From Vibrio ishigakensis (GTDB taxonomy: Bacteria > Pseudomonadota > Gammaproteobacteria > Enterobacterales > Vibrionaceae): 64,000 nucleotides of DNA. Below are positions 17,313-25,246 of this stretch, piece after piece. Made by a program: the position numbers and the translations under genes. Within the stretch, counting starts at the first letter, position 1. Each line of letters starts with the position of its first letter. Below the pieces are notes generated by a model. That model had not been told where the DNA came from and did no database searches. It saw nothing but the letters and a program-made list of their open reading frames with translations. The stretch lies in assembly GCF_024347675.1 (NCBI RefSeq), contig NZ_AP024881.1, positions 1,426,001 through 1,490,000 of the forward strand, read 5' to 3'.

Positions 17313-17340
17313 ATTTAACATAATATACATTATGCGCACT
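17313..17340 (-). other. dif: Chromosome dimer resolution site dif
   Basis: Read on the minus strand, the 28 bp consist of AGTGCGCATAA (XerC arm), TGTATA (central region) and TTATGTTAAAT (XerD arm). From memory, the E. coli dif site differs only at the first base, and V. cholerae dif1 differs at two or three positions. XerC/XerD resolve chromosome dimers here, activated by FtsK. It lies in the 245-bp gap between the NimT-like transporter and a DUF3634 gene, 348 bp from the end of matP. The rest of that gap holds nothing else I can name. Confidence 0.93.
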
Positions 17341-17374
17341 TTATTTATTGCTATTAAAGCGCTAAATCCTAGAC

Positions 17375-17677
17375 TTAGCGCTTCTTATTATGGTGTGCTT
17401 TCGAGCCTGGCAATTGCTCTCTTAGATTGTGCTTAACCTTGTTTGGAATGTTCTTTGAAAACTTGGCACTGTATTGTTTGCGACGCTTGTAAACTTTAAC
17501 TGTTCCAGAGAATGGATGTTTGCGTGCTATCTCTCTGCTGCGATTAATAAACTGTTTGTCTGTATCGCCTTTGCTACTTGCCAGTTCTCCATCTTTGAAC
17601 ACGTACACCGCTAACGGCTTGTCGTAGAAAACGATGGCAAATATCAAAATGGCCGCGATTAAAATCACATACAGCAT
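17375..17677 (-). CDS. Small DUF3634-type membrane protein
   Basis: 100 residues: an N-terminal membrane helix (MLYVILIAAILIFAIVFY), then a short basic domain with FKDGELASSKGD, PFSGTVKVYKRR and FSKNIPNKVKHNLREQLP. This layout matches my memory of DUF3634 proteins, which are common in Vibrio. Function unknown. It lies 10 bp after matP on the same strand, so the two are probably co-transcribed, and its stop is 35 bp from dif. Confidence 0.75.
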   Translation of the reverse strand: MLYVILIAAILIFAIVFYDKPLAVYVFKDGELASSKGDTDKQFINRSREIARKHPFSGTVKVYKRRKQYSAKFSKNIPNKVKHNLREQLPGSKAHHNKKR

Positions 17678-17687
17678 CGACTTCTCC

Positions 17688-18137
17688 TTAGTCTGATAGC
17701 AACTTGCTTAGGTCTTCCTTTAGTGAGCTTACTTTTTTGTTTGCTTTTTCACTGCGTGACGCCTCAGTGACTAGATACTCGATAGCATCTGACAAGGTGC
17801 AACCGAGCTCGTTGGCGCGCTGTGAAAGTTTTTCCCATACACGATAGTCAAGATCGATGGACTTTTTACGAGTGTGGACCTGTTCGGCGTTAAAGTGACG
17901 CTTGCGCTTCGCTCGGATGGCTTGCTTGAGTTTCTTATCCAACTCAAGAGACATGTGATTGTCTATCCAATCTAAAACAAGTGTTGGTTCGTGCTCAATA
18001 TTGCGCAATAACTCCACTGCAGCTGCATCTTCGCTACTATCGATGTGTCTTGTTATGGCCTCGCCTTCTTTCCATTTCTTTATCAAGTAATTCCATTTCC
18101 AGCCACATTCAAGATTTTCAAGTTGTTGATATTTCAT
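17688..18137 (-). CDS. matP: Macrodomain Ter protein MatP
   Basis: 149-residue DNA-binding protein that binds matS sites, condenses the Ter region and delays its segregation at midcell through ZapB. The start MKYQQLENLECGWKWNYLIKKWKEGE and the C-terminal ribbon-helix-helix segment (KKSIDLDYRVWEKLSQRANELGCTLSDAI) are diagnostic. Length equals that of E. coli MatP. The lonH and fabA neighbours match the E. coli arrangement. A one-mismatch matS lies 30 bp upstream. Confidence 0.96.
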   Translation of the reverse strand: MKYQQLENLECGWKWNYLIKKWKEGEAITRHIDSSEDAAAVELLRNIEHEPTLVLDWIDNHMSLELDKKLKQAIRAKRKRHFNAEQVHTRKKSIDLDYRVWEKLSQRANELGCTLSDAIEYLVTEASRSEKANKKVSSLKEDLSKLLSD

Positions 18138-18166
18138 CGATAATAACCCAGATTTTTAAGCGCACG

Positions 18167-18179
18167 GTGACAGCGTAAC
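18167..18179. promoter_or_regulatory. Near-perfect matS upstream of matP
   Basis: GTGACAGCGTAAC differs from the matS consensus at one base (A for C in the right arm). It is non-coding and starts 30 bp before the matP start codon, in the matP/lonH divergent promoter region. It may allow MatP to repress its own gene. Confidence 0.5.
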
Positions 18180-18340
18180 TGTAAATACTCTTTTTTACAA
18201 CGCGTCAAGTTTATTAATGTGTTACCAAACACATTAATTTTGCGAATAACGGAGTTCAAGCCCACTGAACTTTCAAATTTTCCAGATAATTCTAGCTCGC
18301 TTCGGTATACTGAGCAGATACAAAATTCACCGAGTACCAC

Positions 18341-19981
18341 ATGAACTCAATAGATTGGCGCCTTGCTACTCCGCAATATGACCAAGTCATCGACTCAAAC
18401 CTCTCTCTTTTTCAATACAGTGACTGTACCTTTTCAGATCTTCAGCCTCGTTTGAATGCTTCTCTAAAGCGATTCTGCGAGTTGAAACAAGCAGCACCTT
18501 TGATGGTGATAAATGGTGCAGATACTGTTTATGAACGTCGTAATCTTGCAAGTGCTTTGCAAGCTTTTACTAATTCGAAAGTTGGTTATTCGGAGTCGAT
18601 TGAAATCGATGAGATTGTGGGTAGCTATGTTGTTGATGATAATGAATGCCACACACGCATAGGCCTTCTAGAAAGTTACGACGATGGGTATCTGATCCTT
18701 TCTGCTAATTCGGTACTGGTGAATCCAAAGCTATTGGTAGCAATACGTGCCCTTATTTCAGGTGAATCGATAAAGCGCATCAATACGGGCAAACAAAACC
18801 TAGATAATCAGCAAGCATTTAATAGTAGCGTTCGCGTGATTATTGTTGGTGATCGCAATCAGCTAGGTGATCTGGATTATCTAGACCCTAGTTACAGCTC
18901 ATCACTTACCTTATTCGCTGAAATTGAGACAGATATTCGAATCACGCAATCGAGCTCTGCTCACTACCTTGGTTATGTTGCAAGCTTGGTTAGACTAAAC
19001 GGATTACCCGATCTCTCTCAAGAAGCTATCACTCGCTTTCTAACCGCTGGCGCTCGCGTATGCGAAGAACAACACTTCGCACCATTGTCACAGCAATGGA
19101 TTCTTTCGCTTATACGTGAGAGTGCTATCGAGTCTAATGGCGAGACCATTGAAGCCGATCACTTAGATAAAGCCCTTGAAGGTCGTTATTACCGCGAATC
19201 TTACCTACCAAACCGTGCCCTAGATGACATTCTTGAAGGTCAGGTTCTGATCCAGACACAAGGCCAGCAAGTTGGTCAGGTAAACGGCTTAACCGTTATT
19301 GATATCCCAGGTCATCCTGTTTCGTACGGCGAGCCTGCGCGTATCTCTTGTGTCATGCACTTTGGCGACGGTGATATTTCCGATGTAGAGCGAAAGGCTG
19401 AACTCGGCGGTAACTTGCATGCAAAAGGCATGATGATCATGCAAGCATTCCTCAGCAGCGCCTTAGATTTGGATGAGCCGCTTCCCTATTCTGCCTCTAT
19501 TGTATTTGAGCAGTCTTACAGCGAGGTCGATGGTGACAGTGCATCCCTTGCCGAACTATGCGCCCTAGTAAGCGCACTATCTGGCTATGAGCTCAAACAA
19601 AACATCGCTGTAACAGGCGCAGTAGACCAATTCGGTCGAGTACAGGCCGTAGGTGGACTAAACGAGAAGATTGAAGGCTTCTATTACGTTTGTGCGCACC
19701 AAGGCTTAACCGGTGATCAGGGTGTTGTTCTGCCGAAATCTAATCTCAGACATTTGTCACTACACAAAGACGTGATTGATGCCATCAAGCAAGGCAAGTT
19801 CCATATCTGGAGTGTAGAGAACGTCGATGAAGCACTGCCAATTATCACCGGGCAAGAATTTAGAGGCGAAGACAACGACACAATATTAAACAAGATTGCA
19901 GAGCGTATAGATCGTCTCAATCATCACGATTTGGACGAGAAATGGTTCGATCGCCTAAAAAGGACGCTATTTAGGGACTGA
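18341..19981 (+). CDS. lonH: Lon-like S16 family protease (YcbZ/LonH)
   Basis: 546-residue cytoplasmic protein. The N-terminal half is a divergent AAA-like region in which I see no intact Walker A. The C-terminal half (about 330-520) is a Lon proteolytic domain with catalytic Ser in GDSASLAE and catalytic Lys in NEKIEGF. It corresponds to E. coli ycbZ, which lies between matP and fabA. The start region MNSIDWRLATPQYDQV fits the family. The upstream ribosome site is weak. Substrates are unknown. Confidence 0.88.
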   Translation: MNSIDWRLATPQYDQVIDSNLSLFQYSDCTFSDLQPRLNASLKRFCELKQAAPLMVINGADTVYERRNLASALQAFTNSKVGYSESIEIDEIVGSYVVDDNECHTRIGLLESYDDGYLILSANSVLVNPKLLVAIRALISGESIKRINTGKQNLDNQQAFNSSVRVIIVGDRNQLGDLDYLDPSYSSSLTLFAEIETDIRITQSSSAHYLGYVASLVRLNGLPDLSQEAITRFLTAGARVCEEQHFAPLSQQWILSLIRESAIESNGETIEADHLDKALEGRYYRESYLPNRALDDILEGQVLIQTQGQQVGQVNGLTVIDIPGHPVSYGEPARISCVMHFGDGDISDVERKAELGGNLHAKGMMIMQAFLSSALDLDEPLPYSASIVFEQSYSEVDGDSASLAELCALVSALSGYELKQNIAVTGAVDQFGRVQAVGGLNEKIEGFYYVCAHQGLTGDQGVVLPKSNLRHLSLHKDVIDAIKQGKFHIWSVENVDEALPIITGQEFRGEDNDTILNKIAERIDRLNHHDLDEKWFDRLKRTLFRD

Positions 19982-20047
19982 TCGGAGTTGTAGCACCTGC
20001 ACTGATTCACATAAGATGCAATTTCTAAAAATTGGAGAACCGAGAAA

Positions 20048-20578
20048 ATGCAACAAAAACCTTGCGATATAGCAAACTCTTACGACCTGGAAGACCTGTT
20101 GGCATCGAGCCGCGGCGAACTTTTTGGCCCTAAAGGACCTCAACTTCCTGCACCAAATATGCTAATGATGGATCGTGTGACTAAGATGTCACAAACCGAA
20201 GGTGAGTTTGGCAAAGGTCTTATTACTGCAGAACTGGATATCAAACCAGACCTATGGTTCTTCGATTGTCACTTCCCAGGTGACCCTGTAATGCCTGGTT
20301 GTCTTGGTCTAGATGCAATGTGGCAGCTTGTTGGTTTCTTCCTTGGTTGGATCGGTGGCGAAGGTAAAGGTCGCGCACTAGGTGTTGGTGAAGTTAAGTT
20401 TACTGGCCAAGTTCTTCCAACAGCGAAGAAAGTGACTTATGAAATTCACATGAAGCGTGTAGTTAACCGTAAACTAGTTATGGGTATGGCCGATGGCCGC
20501 GTACTAGTAGATGGCAAAGAAATCTACGTAGCTAAAGATCTTAAAGTTGGGCTATTCCAAGATACGTCAAACTTCTAA
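20048..20578 (+). CDS. fabA: 3-hydroxydecanoyl-ACP dehydratase/isomerase FabA
   Basis: 176-residue enzyme of type II fatty acid synthesis. It dehydrates 3-hydroxydecanoyl-ACP and isomerises the double bond, opening the unsaturated branch. Catalytic His75 lies in [12 protein letters not shown] and Asp89 in GLDAMWQ. The family sequence [12 protein letters not shown] and [13 protein letters not shown] are intact. Length is slightly above the usual 171-172, with the extra residues at the N-terminus ([11 protein letters not shown]). A GGAG site at 20035 supports the ATG. It lies 66 bp after lonH. Confidence 0.97.
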   Translation: MQQKPCDIANSYDLEDLLASSRGELFGPKGPQLPAPNMLMMDRVTKMSQTEGEFGKGLITAELDIKPDLWFFDCHFPGDPVMPGCLGLDAMWQLVGFFLGWIGGEGKGRALGVGEVKFTGQVLPTAKKVTYEIHMKRVVNRKLVMGMADGRVLVDGKEIYVAKDLKVGLFQDTSNF

Positions 20579-20607
20579 GGCAGTACAGCTATAGAAATTA
20601 TATTGAG

Positions 20608-20631
20608 CCGCACTCTTTAGTGCGGTTTTTT
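20608..20631 (+). terminator. Terminator after fabA
   Basis: CCGCAC / GTGCGG stem with a 6-base loop, followed by six T's, 30 bp past the fabA stop. Confidence 0.8.
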
Positions 20632-20776
20632 CGTGCTCCCTCTCCCCTAAAGAATAAGTTGTGTAAGTTACGTTGGTTATGGATTTATATTTTGGTGTTA
20701 AATATATTTAGTTATAGTGCGTTAAGATATATAAAATCAGACCCCATATAGGGGTCTTACTCCGTTGTTGAGGTTG

Positions 20777-20950
20777 TTATTTAAAAAGACCAGACTCTAT
20801 GTCATCTTTCGCGTCTCTCCAACCGCCTAGCCAATATGATTTTGCATCTACTTGTTGGTAAGGACAGGTTTCGCTAGAGCGACCGTTAAGACCCGCTTTA
20901 TAACCCTGGGACTGAGCTCGTTCTAGACGATCACGCTTTTGTCTCTTCAT
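20777..20950 (-). CDS. rmf: Ribosome modulation factor
   Basis: 57 residues from the ATG at 20950 (MKRQKRDRLERAQSQGYKAG); the frame runs 45 bp further up, but the family starts at MKRQKRDR. RMF binds 70S ribosomes in stationary phase and, with HPF, forms inactive 100S dimers. The motifs GLNGRS, CPYQ and YWLGGWR are typical. It is adjacent to and convergent with fabA, as in E. coli. Confidence 0.95.
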   Translation of the reverse strand: MKRQKRDRLERAQSQGYKAGLNGRSSETCPYQQVDAKSYWLGGWRDAKDDIESGLFK

Positions 20951-21091
20951 AGTTAATTCCTCTAACATAAATACACAAATCTGAGGGCCCTGCACTTCGT
21001 CGTTTGTCGATCTAATTAGTTAGCCGTGAGAATGCGCAGCTGATTAACGACCCTATATAAGATTCGACCAAAAACGAAGATTTCTCAAGGC

Positions 21092-21134
21092 AAAAAAAAG
21101 GACAGACTTCAAAATGTGAAGCTGTCCTTTTTTT
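21092..21134 (-). terminator. Terminator after the DUF3466 gene
   Basis: GGACAGaCTTC pairs with GAAGCTGTCC (one bulged A). A-rich on the left and T-rich on the right, so on the minus strand the stem runs into eight T's. It lies 17 bp past the stop of the gene ending at 21151. Confidence 0.8.
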
Positions 21135-21150
21135 GAATAATTACTCGGAA

Positions 21151-23106
21151 CTATTTACGTCGACGATTCCACGCAACTAGGCCAAGCAAACCAAGCATCC
21201 ATGGACCGAAACTACCGCCTTGGCGTTCGATTGGGGCTTGTTCAACACTACGTGGTTCAATAGCTGGAACAGGCACAGTATCGTCTTCAGAATCCAAATC
21301 GATGGTTGGAACTAGCTTAACAGCAACGACCTTCTCAACACCTGTACCACCACCGCAATATGCGTTGTGGCCTGTATTATCGTAACCTTCTGCACAGTAA
21401 AGAGCTGTCGCAGATATCTCACCTTTTTCATTAATATCCGACGCGGCTACGATACGGAACTTGTTGTTGTTACCATCAACTTGGCCGTCGTTAGTCAAAT
21501 CATCTAACCACCAAGCTTTGTTCTGGAACTTAGCTGCGCGTGCTGCGTTAGTACCTTCGAAACTATATGGATAGATGAAACCTCTTTGACGGCGTTGTTT
21601 CCCGTTATATTCTCGAGCAGACTCTGCATCGATAACACCAACGATTTCATTGTGATTGTTAACTGCTTTTGCCTGACCGCCGGCGCTATTGAAGAAAATA
21701 GATTGTCCTGAGTCTTCAAGGAAAATCGCTTCTGGCTCACCCTCAGACGCATCAGCAACAAATAGTCGGTTATTAGCTGCACCATTCGATGGCTTATCAC
21801 CACGACGCTTAGCCTCACCGATCACTAGTAGGTTGTTGTTGATATCAGTCGCTTTAGAGTTTGAGTAAATGTAATCACCATCCTGTTCAACCTCAACGCG
21901 ACGGATGAACTTGGTATCCCACTGATCAGCTGCTACATCACTAAAGCCCTCTTTTGGATAGAAAACTGCAGCTTGCATTAGCAGATTGTTGTCATCACGA
22001 TAGGTGTTGTAACCCACAAGAACAGGCTTTTCGTCGTATGGTGTAGATGAAAGAGATGTGTCTACACTCGGATCTCGCACTACCGCTCCACGGACACTTC
22101 CCATGTAAGAAGTATCATCTCGCCAGCCTGTAGTATCATCATTATCCTTAGTATTAGGCCACGTAGAAACACTCAAACCAGAGAGTGGATCAGTAGATTC
22201 CCAAACGTAACCCTTAGTTGAAAAAGCAAAGTTTTGACATGCTTCTAAGCTGCCTGGATCGTCATCATTAAAACAACTGCTAACACTGCCACGATAATTT
22301 TTATCGCCATCGTTATAGTTAAAAGGAGTCACAGCGGCACTGCCCACTACATAGGTTCTCTCTACATTATCGGTGCCTGTGTAAGTGAACGAATCAAACG
22401 CCATGGTGCGCCCCATGAGCTTGACAATATTATCGCCGTCTTGGCGAGGTAATAAGATAGTATTACCGATGAAGCCACGCTCGCGATACGCCAACCCATA
22501 GTTACCGTTAACGTTGTAGTAGCCGCTACTCGTGCTACCAATAACGTCACCAGAAGCGCTGAATTTATTGACCGTTACATTGTTGCTATCTGCTTCTGGT
22601 GTTGCGCCACCTGAGGTATCCCCCGGCGTATAATCGCTGGTAGGATTTAGCATAATTGCGCTTGTACCAGAGAAGCCTCTAGCATTGGAGGTATAACCTT
22701 GAGTAAATGCTTCGCGCTCACGCTGCAGGCCACCAGCATTATTGATACCATTCCACTCACGGCTCGCCCAGTTTTCACAACTGTTATAGCCGCGCTCTCG
22801 ATAGCAATAGCTTTCTAGATCATCCCAATCGAGGTAATAAAAGTTGTTATCGATACCGAATGGCGCTTCTTCTCGAAATGGAAATCCATCGGTACCATCA
22901 CGCGTATCACCTGCCAGTGTGCCTTTTTCTTCGACACCACCAGTGGCAGTTAAAGTATCTGCAGGAGAAATTGCGCTTCCGTAGAATTCATTAGCTGTAA
23001 CGCTAGGACTCACCATCTCAACGTTATAAAGACTTGCATTTGCACCTAGTGACACCGTCACCAAGGTGGCGACGGTAGAAAGTTTAAAGATATTACTGCG
23101 TTTCAC
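21151..23106 (-). CDS. DUF3466 exported protein with GlyGly-CTERM-like tail
   Basis: 651 residues. A signal peptide (MKRSNIFKLSTVATLVTVSLGANA, cut before SLYNV) is followed by a large, Asp/Asn-rich beta-type domain with several stretches resembling HAF-like repeats (ATDINNNLLVIG, AVNNHNEIVG, ASDINEKGEISATALY). The C-terminus reads GGSFGPWMLGLLGLVAWNRRRK: a GG-S motif, one hydrophobic helix and a basic end. This matches GlyGly-CTERM signals processed by rhombosortase before outer-surface delivery. It lies just downstream of uup (6 bp), probably in the same transcript. Function unknown. Confidence 0.82.
   Translation of the reverse strand: MKRSNIFKLSTVATLVTVSLGANASLYNVEMVSPSVTANEFYGSAISPADTLTATGGVEEKGTLAGDTRDGTDGFPFREEAPFGIDNNFYYLDWDDLESYCYRERGYNSCENWASREWNGINNAGGLQREREAFTQGYTSNARGFSGTSAIMLNPTSDYTPGDTSGGATPEADSNNVTVNKFSASGDVIGSTSSGYYNVNGNYGLAYRERGFIGNTILLPRQDGDNIVKLMGRTMAFDSFTYTGTDNVERTYVVGSAAVTPFNYNDGDKNYRGSVSSCFNDDDPGSLEACQNFAFSTKGYVWESTDPLSGLSVSTWPNTKDNDDTTGWRDDTSYMGSVRGAVVRDPSVDTSLSSTPYDEKPVLVGYNTYRDDNNLLMQAAVFYPKEGFSDVAADQWDTKFIRRVEVEQDGDYIYSNSKATDINNNLLVIGEAKRRGDKPSNGAANNRLFVADASEGEPEAIFLEDSGQSIFFNSAGGQAKAVNNHNEIVGVIDAESAREYNGKQRRQRGFIYPYSFEGTNAARAAKFQNKAWWLDDLTNDGQVDGNNNKFRIVAASDINEKGEISATALYCAEGYDNTGHNAYCGGGTGVEKVVAVKLVPTIDLDSEDDTVPVPAIEPRSVEQAPIERQGGSFGPWMLGLLGLVAWNRRRK
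23049..23061. other. matS site (perfect consensus), in the DUF3466 gene
   Basis: GTGACACCGTCAC fits GTGACRNYGTCAC at every position. It falls in codons for the signal peptide (TLVTVSLG). Confidence 0.8.
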
Positions 23107-23112
23107 TATATC

Positions 23113-25032
23113 TTAGTCCTGTTGCATCTCTTCGAGCTCTTCCCAGCGCTCAAAGGCGATTTCCAATTCTTGCTCTTTATTCGCAAGCTCTTCTAACACT
23201 GGTTGTGTTTCCTCAACGGCTGAGGTGAAAAAGCTGGGGTCATTCACCTTCTCTTGAAGAGCTTCTATATCTTGCTCAAGTTGTTCTAACAATTGCGGAA
23301 GTGATTCTAACTCACGTTGCAACTTGTAGGATAACTTTTTGTTCGTCTTACTAGCCGACTTCACATCTGGCTTGTTATTTGACTTGGATTTCTCCGGTTT
23401 AGCCTGAACTGACACACCGCCCCTAGCCTGTTTTGCTTGAGAACGTTGCTGTTGAGCGTCGTGATATCCACCAACGAACTCTTCAATCTTGCCGTTACCT
23501 TCGAAGATCCAACTTGTGGTTACTGTGTTATCGACAAACTCACGGTCGTGACTCACCAATAACAAGGTCCCCTGATAATTGGCAAGCAAATCCTCTAAAA
23601 GTTCCAATGTTTCGATATCTAAATCGTTAGTTGGTTCATCGAGCACCAATAAGTTGTTCGATTTAAGGAAGATTCGAGCCAAAAGAAGGCGGTTTTTCTC
23701 ACCACCAGAGAGCGCTTTTACTGGAGAGCGTGCTCGTCTTGGTGAAAATAAGAAATCTTGAAGATAGCTAAGAGCGTGACGCTCTCGTCCGCCTACCATT
23801 ACTTCTTGCTTACCATCGGCTAGGTTATCGATAACCGACTTTTCTGGATCGAGCGCTTCGCGATATTGGTCAAAATAAGCCACTTCTAGCTTAGTACCAC
23901 AGTGAAGTTTGCCCTCAGATGGAGAAAGCTCCCCTAGCATGAGTTTTAAAAGCGTACTCTTTCCACAACCGTTAGGCCCGATAAGAGCAATCTTATCTCC
24001 GCGCATTACTGAGAAAGTAAAGTCATCAACAATCTTCTGACCATCGATGGCATACCCAAGATTGTTTGCCTCAAATACGATCTTGCCGCTTCTGGCCGCA
24101 TCATCGATATTCAGATTTACCTTACCTTGAACATTCAAACGCTCGCTTCGCTCTCTACGAAGCTGTTTAAGCGCTCTCACACGCCCTTCATTACGTGTAC
24201 GGCGGGCCTTAATGCCTTGACGAATCCATACCTCTTCTTGCGCAAGCTTCTTATCAAACTCGGCGTTCTGCATCTCTTCTACGCGCAACGCTTCTTCTTT
24301 GTCCACTAGGTACTGCTTGTAGTTACCCAGATAAGAAACAAGTTTGCCACGGTCAAGATCAACGATACGAGTCGCCATTGACTGGATAAAGCTACGGTCG
24401 TGAGAAATAAAGATGATTGAACCGCGGAAGTCTTTTAGGAAGGTCTCTAGCCACTCGATAGTAGTAACATCAAGGTGGTTAGTAGGCTCATCTAGAAGCA
24501 ATACATCAGGGTCTCTTACCAAAGCGCGCGCAAGGGCTGCTTTTCTCTGCCAACCACCAGAGAGGTCGGTAAGCTTGGTATGCCCGTCCAACTGAAGTGC
24601 ACCTAGAACGTTGGTGATGCGGCTTTCAAAGCGCCATGCGCCGCTATGTTCAAGCTGCTCTTGGATCTTAGCCAGCTTATTGATGTTACGGTCAGTAGGC
24701 TCAGTTGCCACAAGATCGAGCTGATCTTGATAGATCTTGAGCTGAGTGCCAATCTCGGCTAGACCTTCAGAGACATAATCAAAGACCGTACCCTCTTGGT
24801 CACGAGGTGGATCTTGTTCTAATCGCGATACAACTACATCTTGTTGGATCTGGATGCGACCATCATCCATCTGGATGTCACCAGCAATCACCTTCATCAT
24901 GGTGGATTTACCAGCACCGTTGCGCCCTACTAAACAGACGCGTTCGTTCTCTTGAAGTTGGAAGTCAGCGTTTTGCAAAAGAGGTAGATCGCCAAACGCC
25001 AATTGTCCGTTATGAATTGTTAGTAATGCCAT
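23113..25032 (-). CDS. uup: ABC-F ATPase Uup
   Basis: 639-residue soluble ABC-F protein without membrane segments, acting on ribosomes or on DNA/ribosome assembly. Two ATPase domains: the first with Walker A GRNGAGKST and signature LSGGWQRK, the second with GPNGCGKST and LSGGEKNR. Both are followed by LLLDEPTNHLD and LVLDEPTNDLD. The C-terminal 90 residues form a charged coiled coil, as in Uup. Its start overlaps the end of the glutaredoxin-like gene by 23 bp, so they are translated from one mRNA. Confidence 0.95.
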   Translation of the reverse strand: MALLTIHNGQLAFGDLPLLQNADFQLQENERVCLVGRNGAGKSTMMKVIAGDIQMDDGRIQIQQDVVVSRLEQDPPRDQEGTVFDYVSEGLAEIGTQLKIYQDQLDLVATEPTDRNINKLAKIQEQLEHSGAWRFESRITNVLGALQLDGHTKLTDLSGGWQRKAALARALVRDPDVLLLDEPTNHLDVTTIEWLETFLKDFRGSIIFISHDRSFIQSMATRIVDLDRGKLVSYLGNYKQYLVDKEEALRVEEMQNAEFDKKLAQEEVWIRQGIKARRTRNEGRVRALKQLRRERSERLNVQGKVNLNIDDAARSGKIVFEANNLGYAIDGQKIVDDFTFSVMRGDKIALIGPNGCGKSTLLKLMLGELSPSEGKLHCGTKLEVAYFDQYREALDPEKSVIDNLADGKQEVMVGGRERHALSYLQDFLFSPRRARSPVKALSGGEKNRLLLARIFLKSNNLLVLDEPTNDLDIETLELLEDLLANYQGTLLLVSHDREFVDNTVTTSWIFEGNGKIEEFVGGYHDAQQQRSQAKQARGGVSVQAKPEKSKSNNKPDVKSASKTNKKLSYKLQRELESLPQLLEQLEQDIEALQEKVNDPSFFTSAVEETQPVLEELANKEQELEIAFERWEELEEMQQD

Positions 25033-25246
25033 TTATCTCTAACCAAGAATTAAGAGTTTCAATGGTAAAGGGCCAATTGAGCTCTTCACCATTAAGATTA
25101 ACCACAGGAATAGTGACGCCGTAACGAGAAAATAGCTCGTCATCAAAGGCGATATCCACGACTTCCACATCCGCGCCCAATTCGACGAGCATGGCATACG
25201 CCTGCTCGCACAGGTGGCACCCTTCTGTGCTAAAGAGACGAATCAC
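25010..25246 (-). CDS. Glutaredoxin family protein
   Basis: 78-residue thioredoxin-fold protein with the redox motif CHLC at residues 10-13 ([16 protein letters not shown]) and a cis-proline region YGVTIPVV. It has the C-x-x-C layout of YfcK/DUF836-type glutaredoxin-like proteins rather than classic CPYC. It overlaps rlmKL by 4 bp upstream and uup by 23 bp downstream, so the three genes form a coupled unit. Partner proteins unknown. Confidence 0.85.
   Translation of the reverse strand: MIRLFSTEGCHLCEQAYAMLVELGADVEVVDIAFDDELFSRYGVTIPVVNLNGEELNWPFTIETLNSWLEINGITNNS

Noticed and set aside
25113..25125. GTGACGCCGTAAC as a matS site
   Set aside because: One mismatch in the right arm and fully explained by codons for RYGVTIP in the glutaredoxin-like gene. 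Not enough to call.
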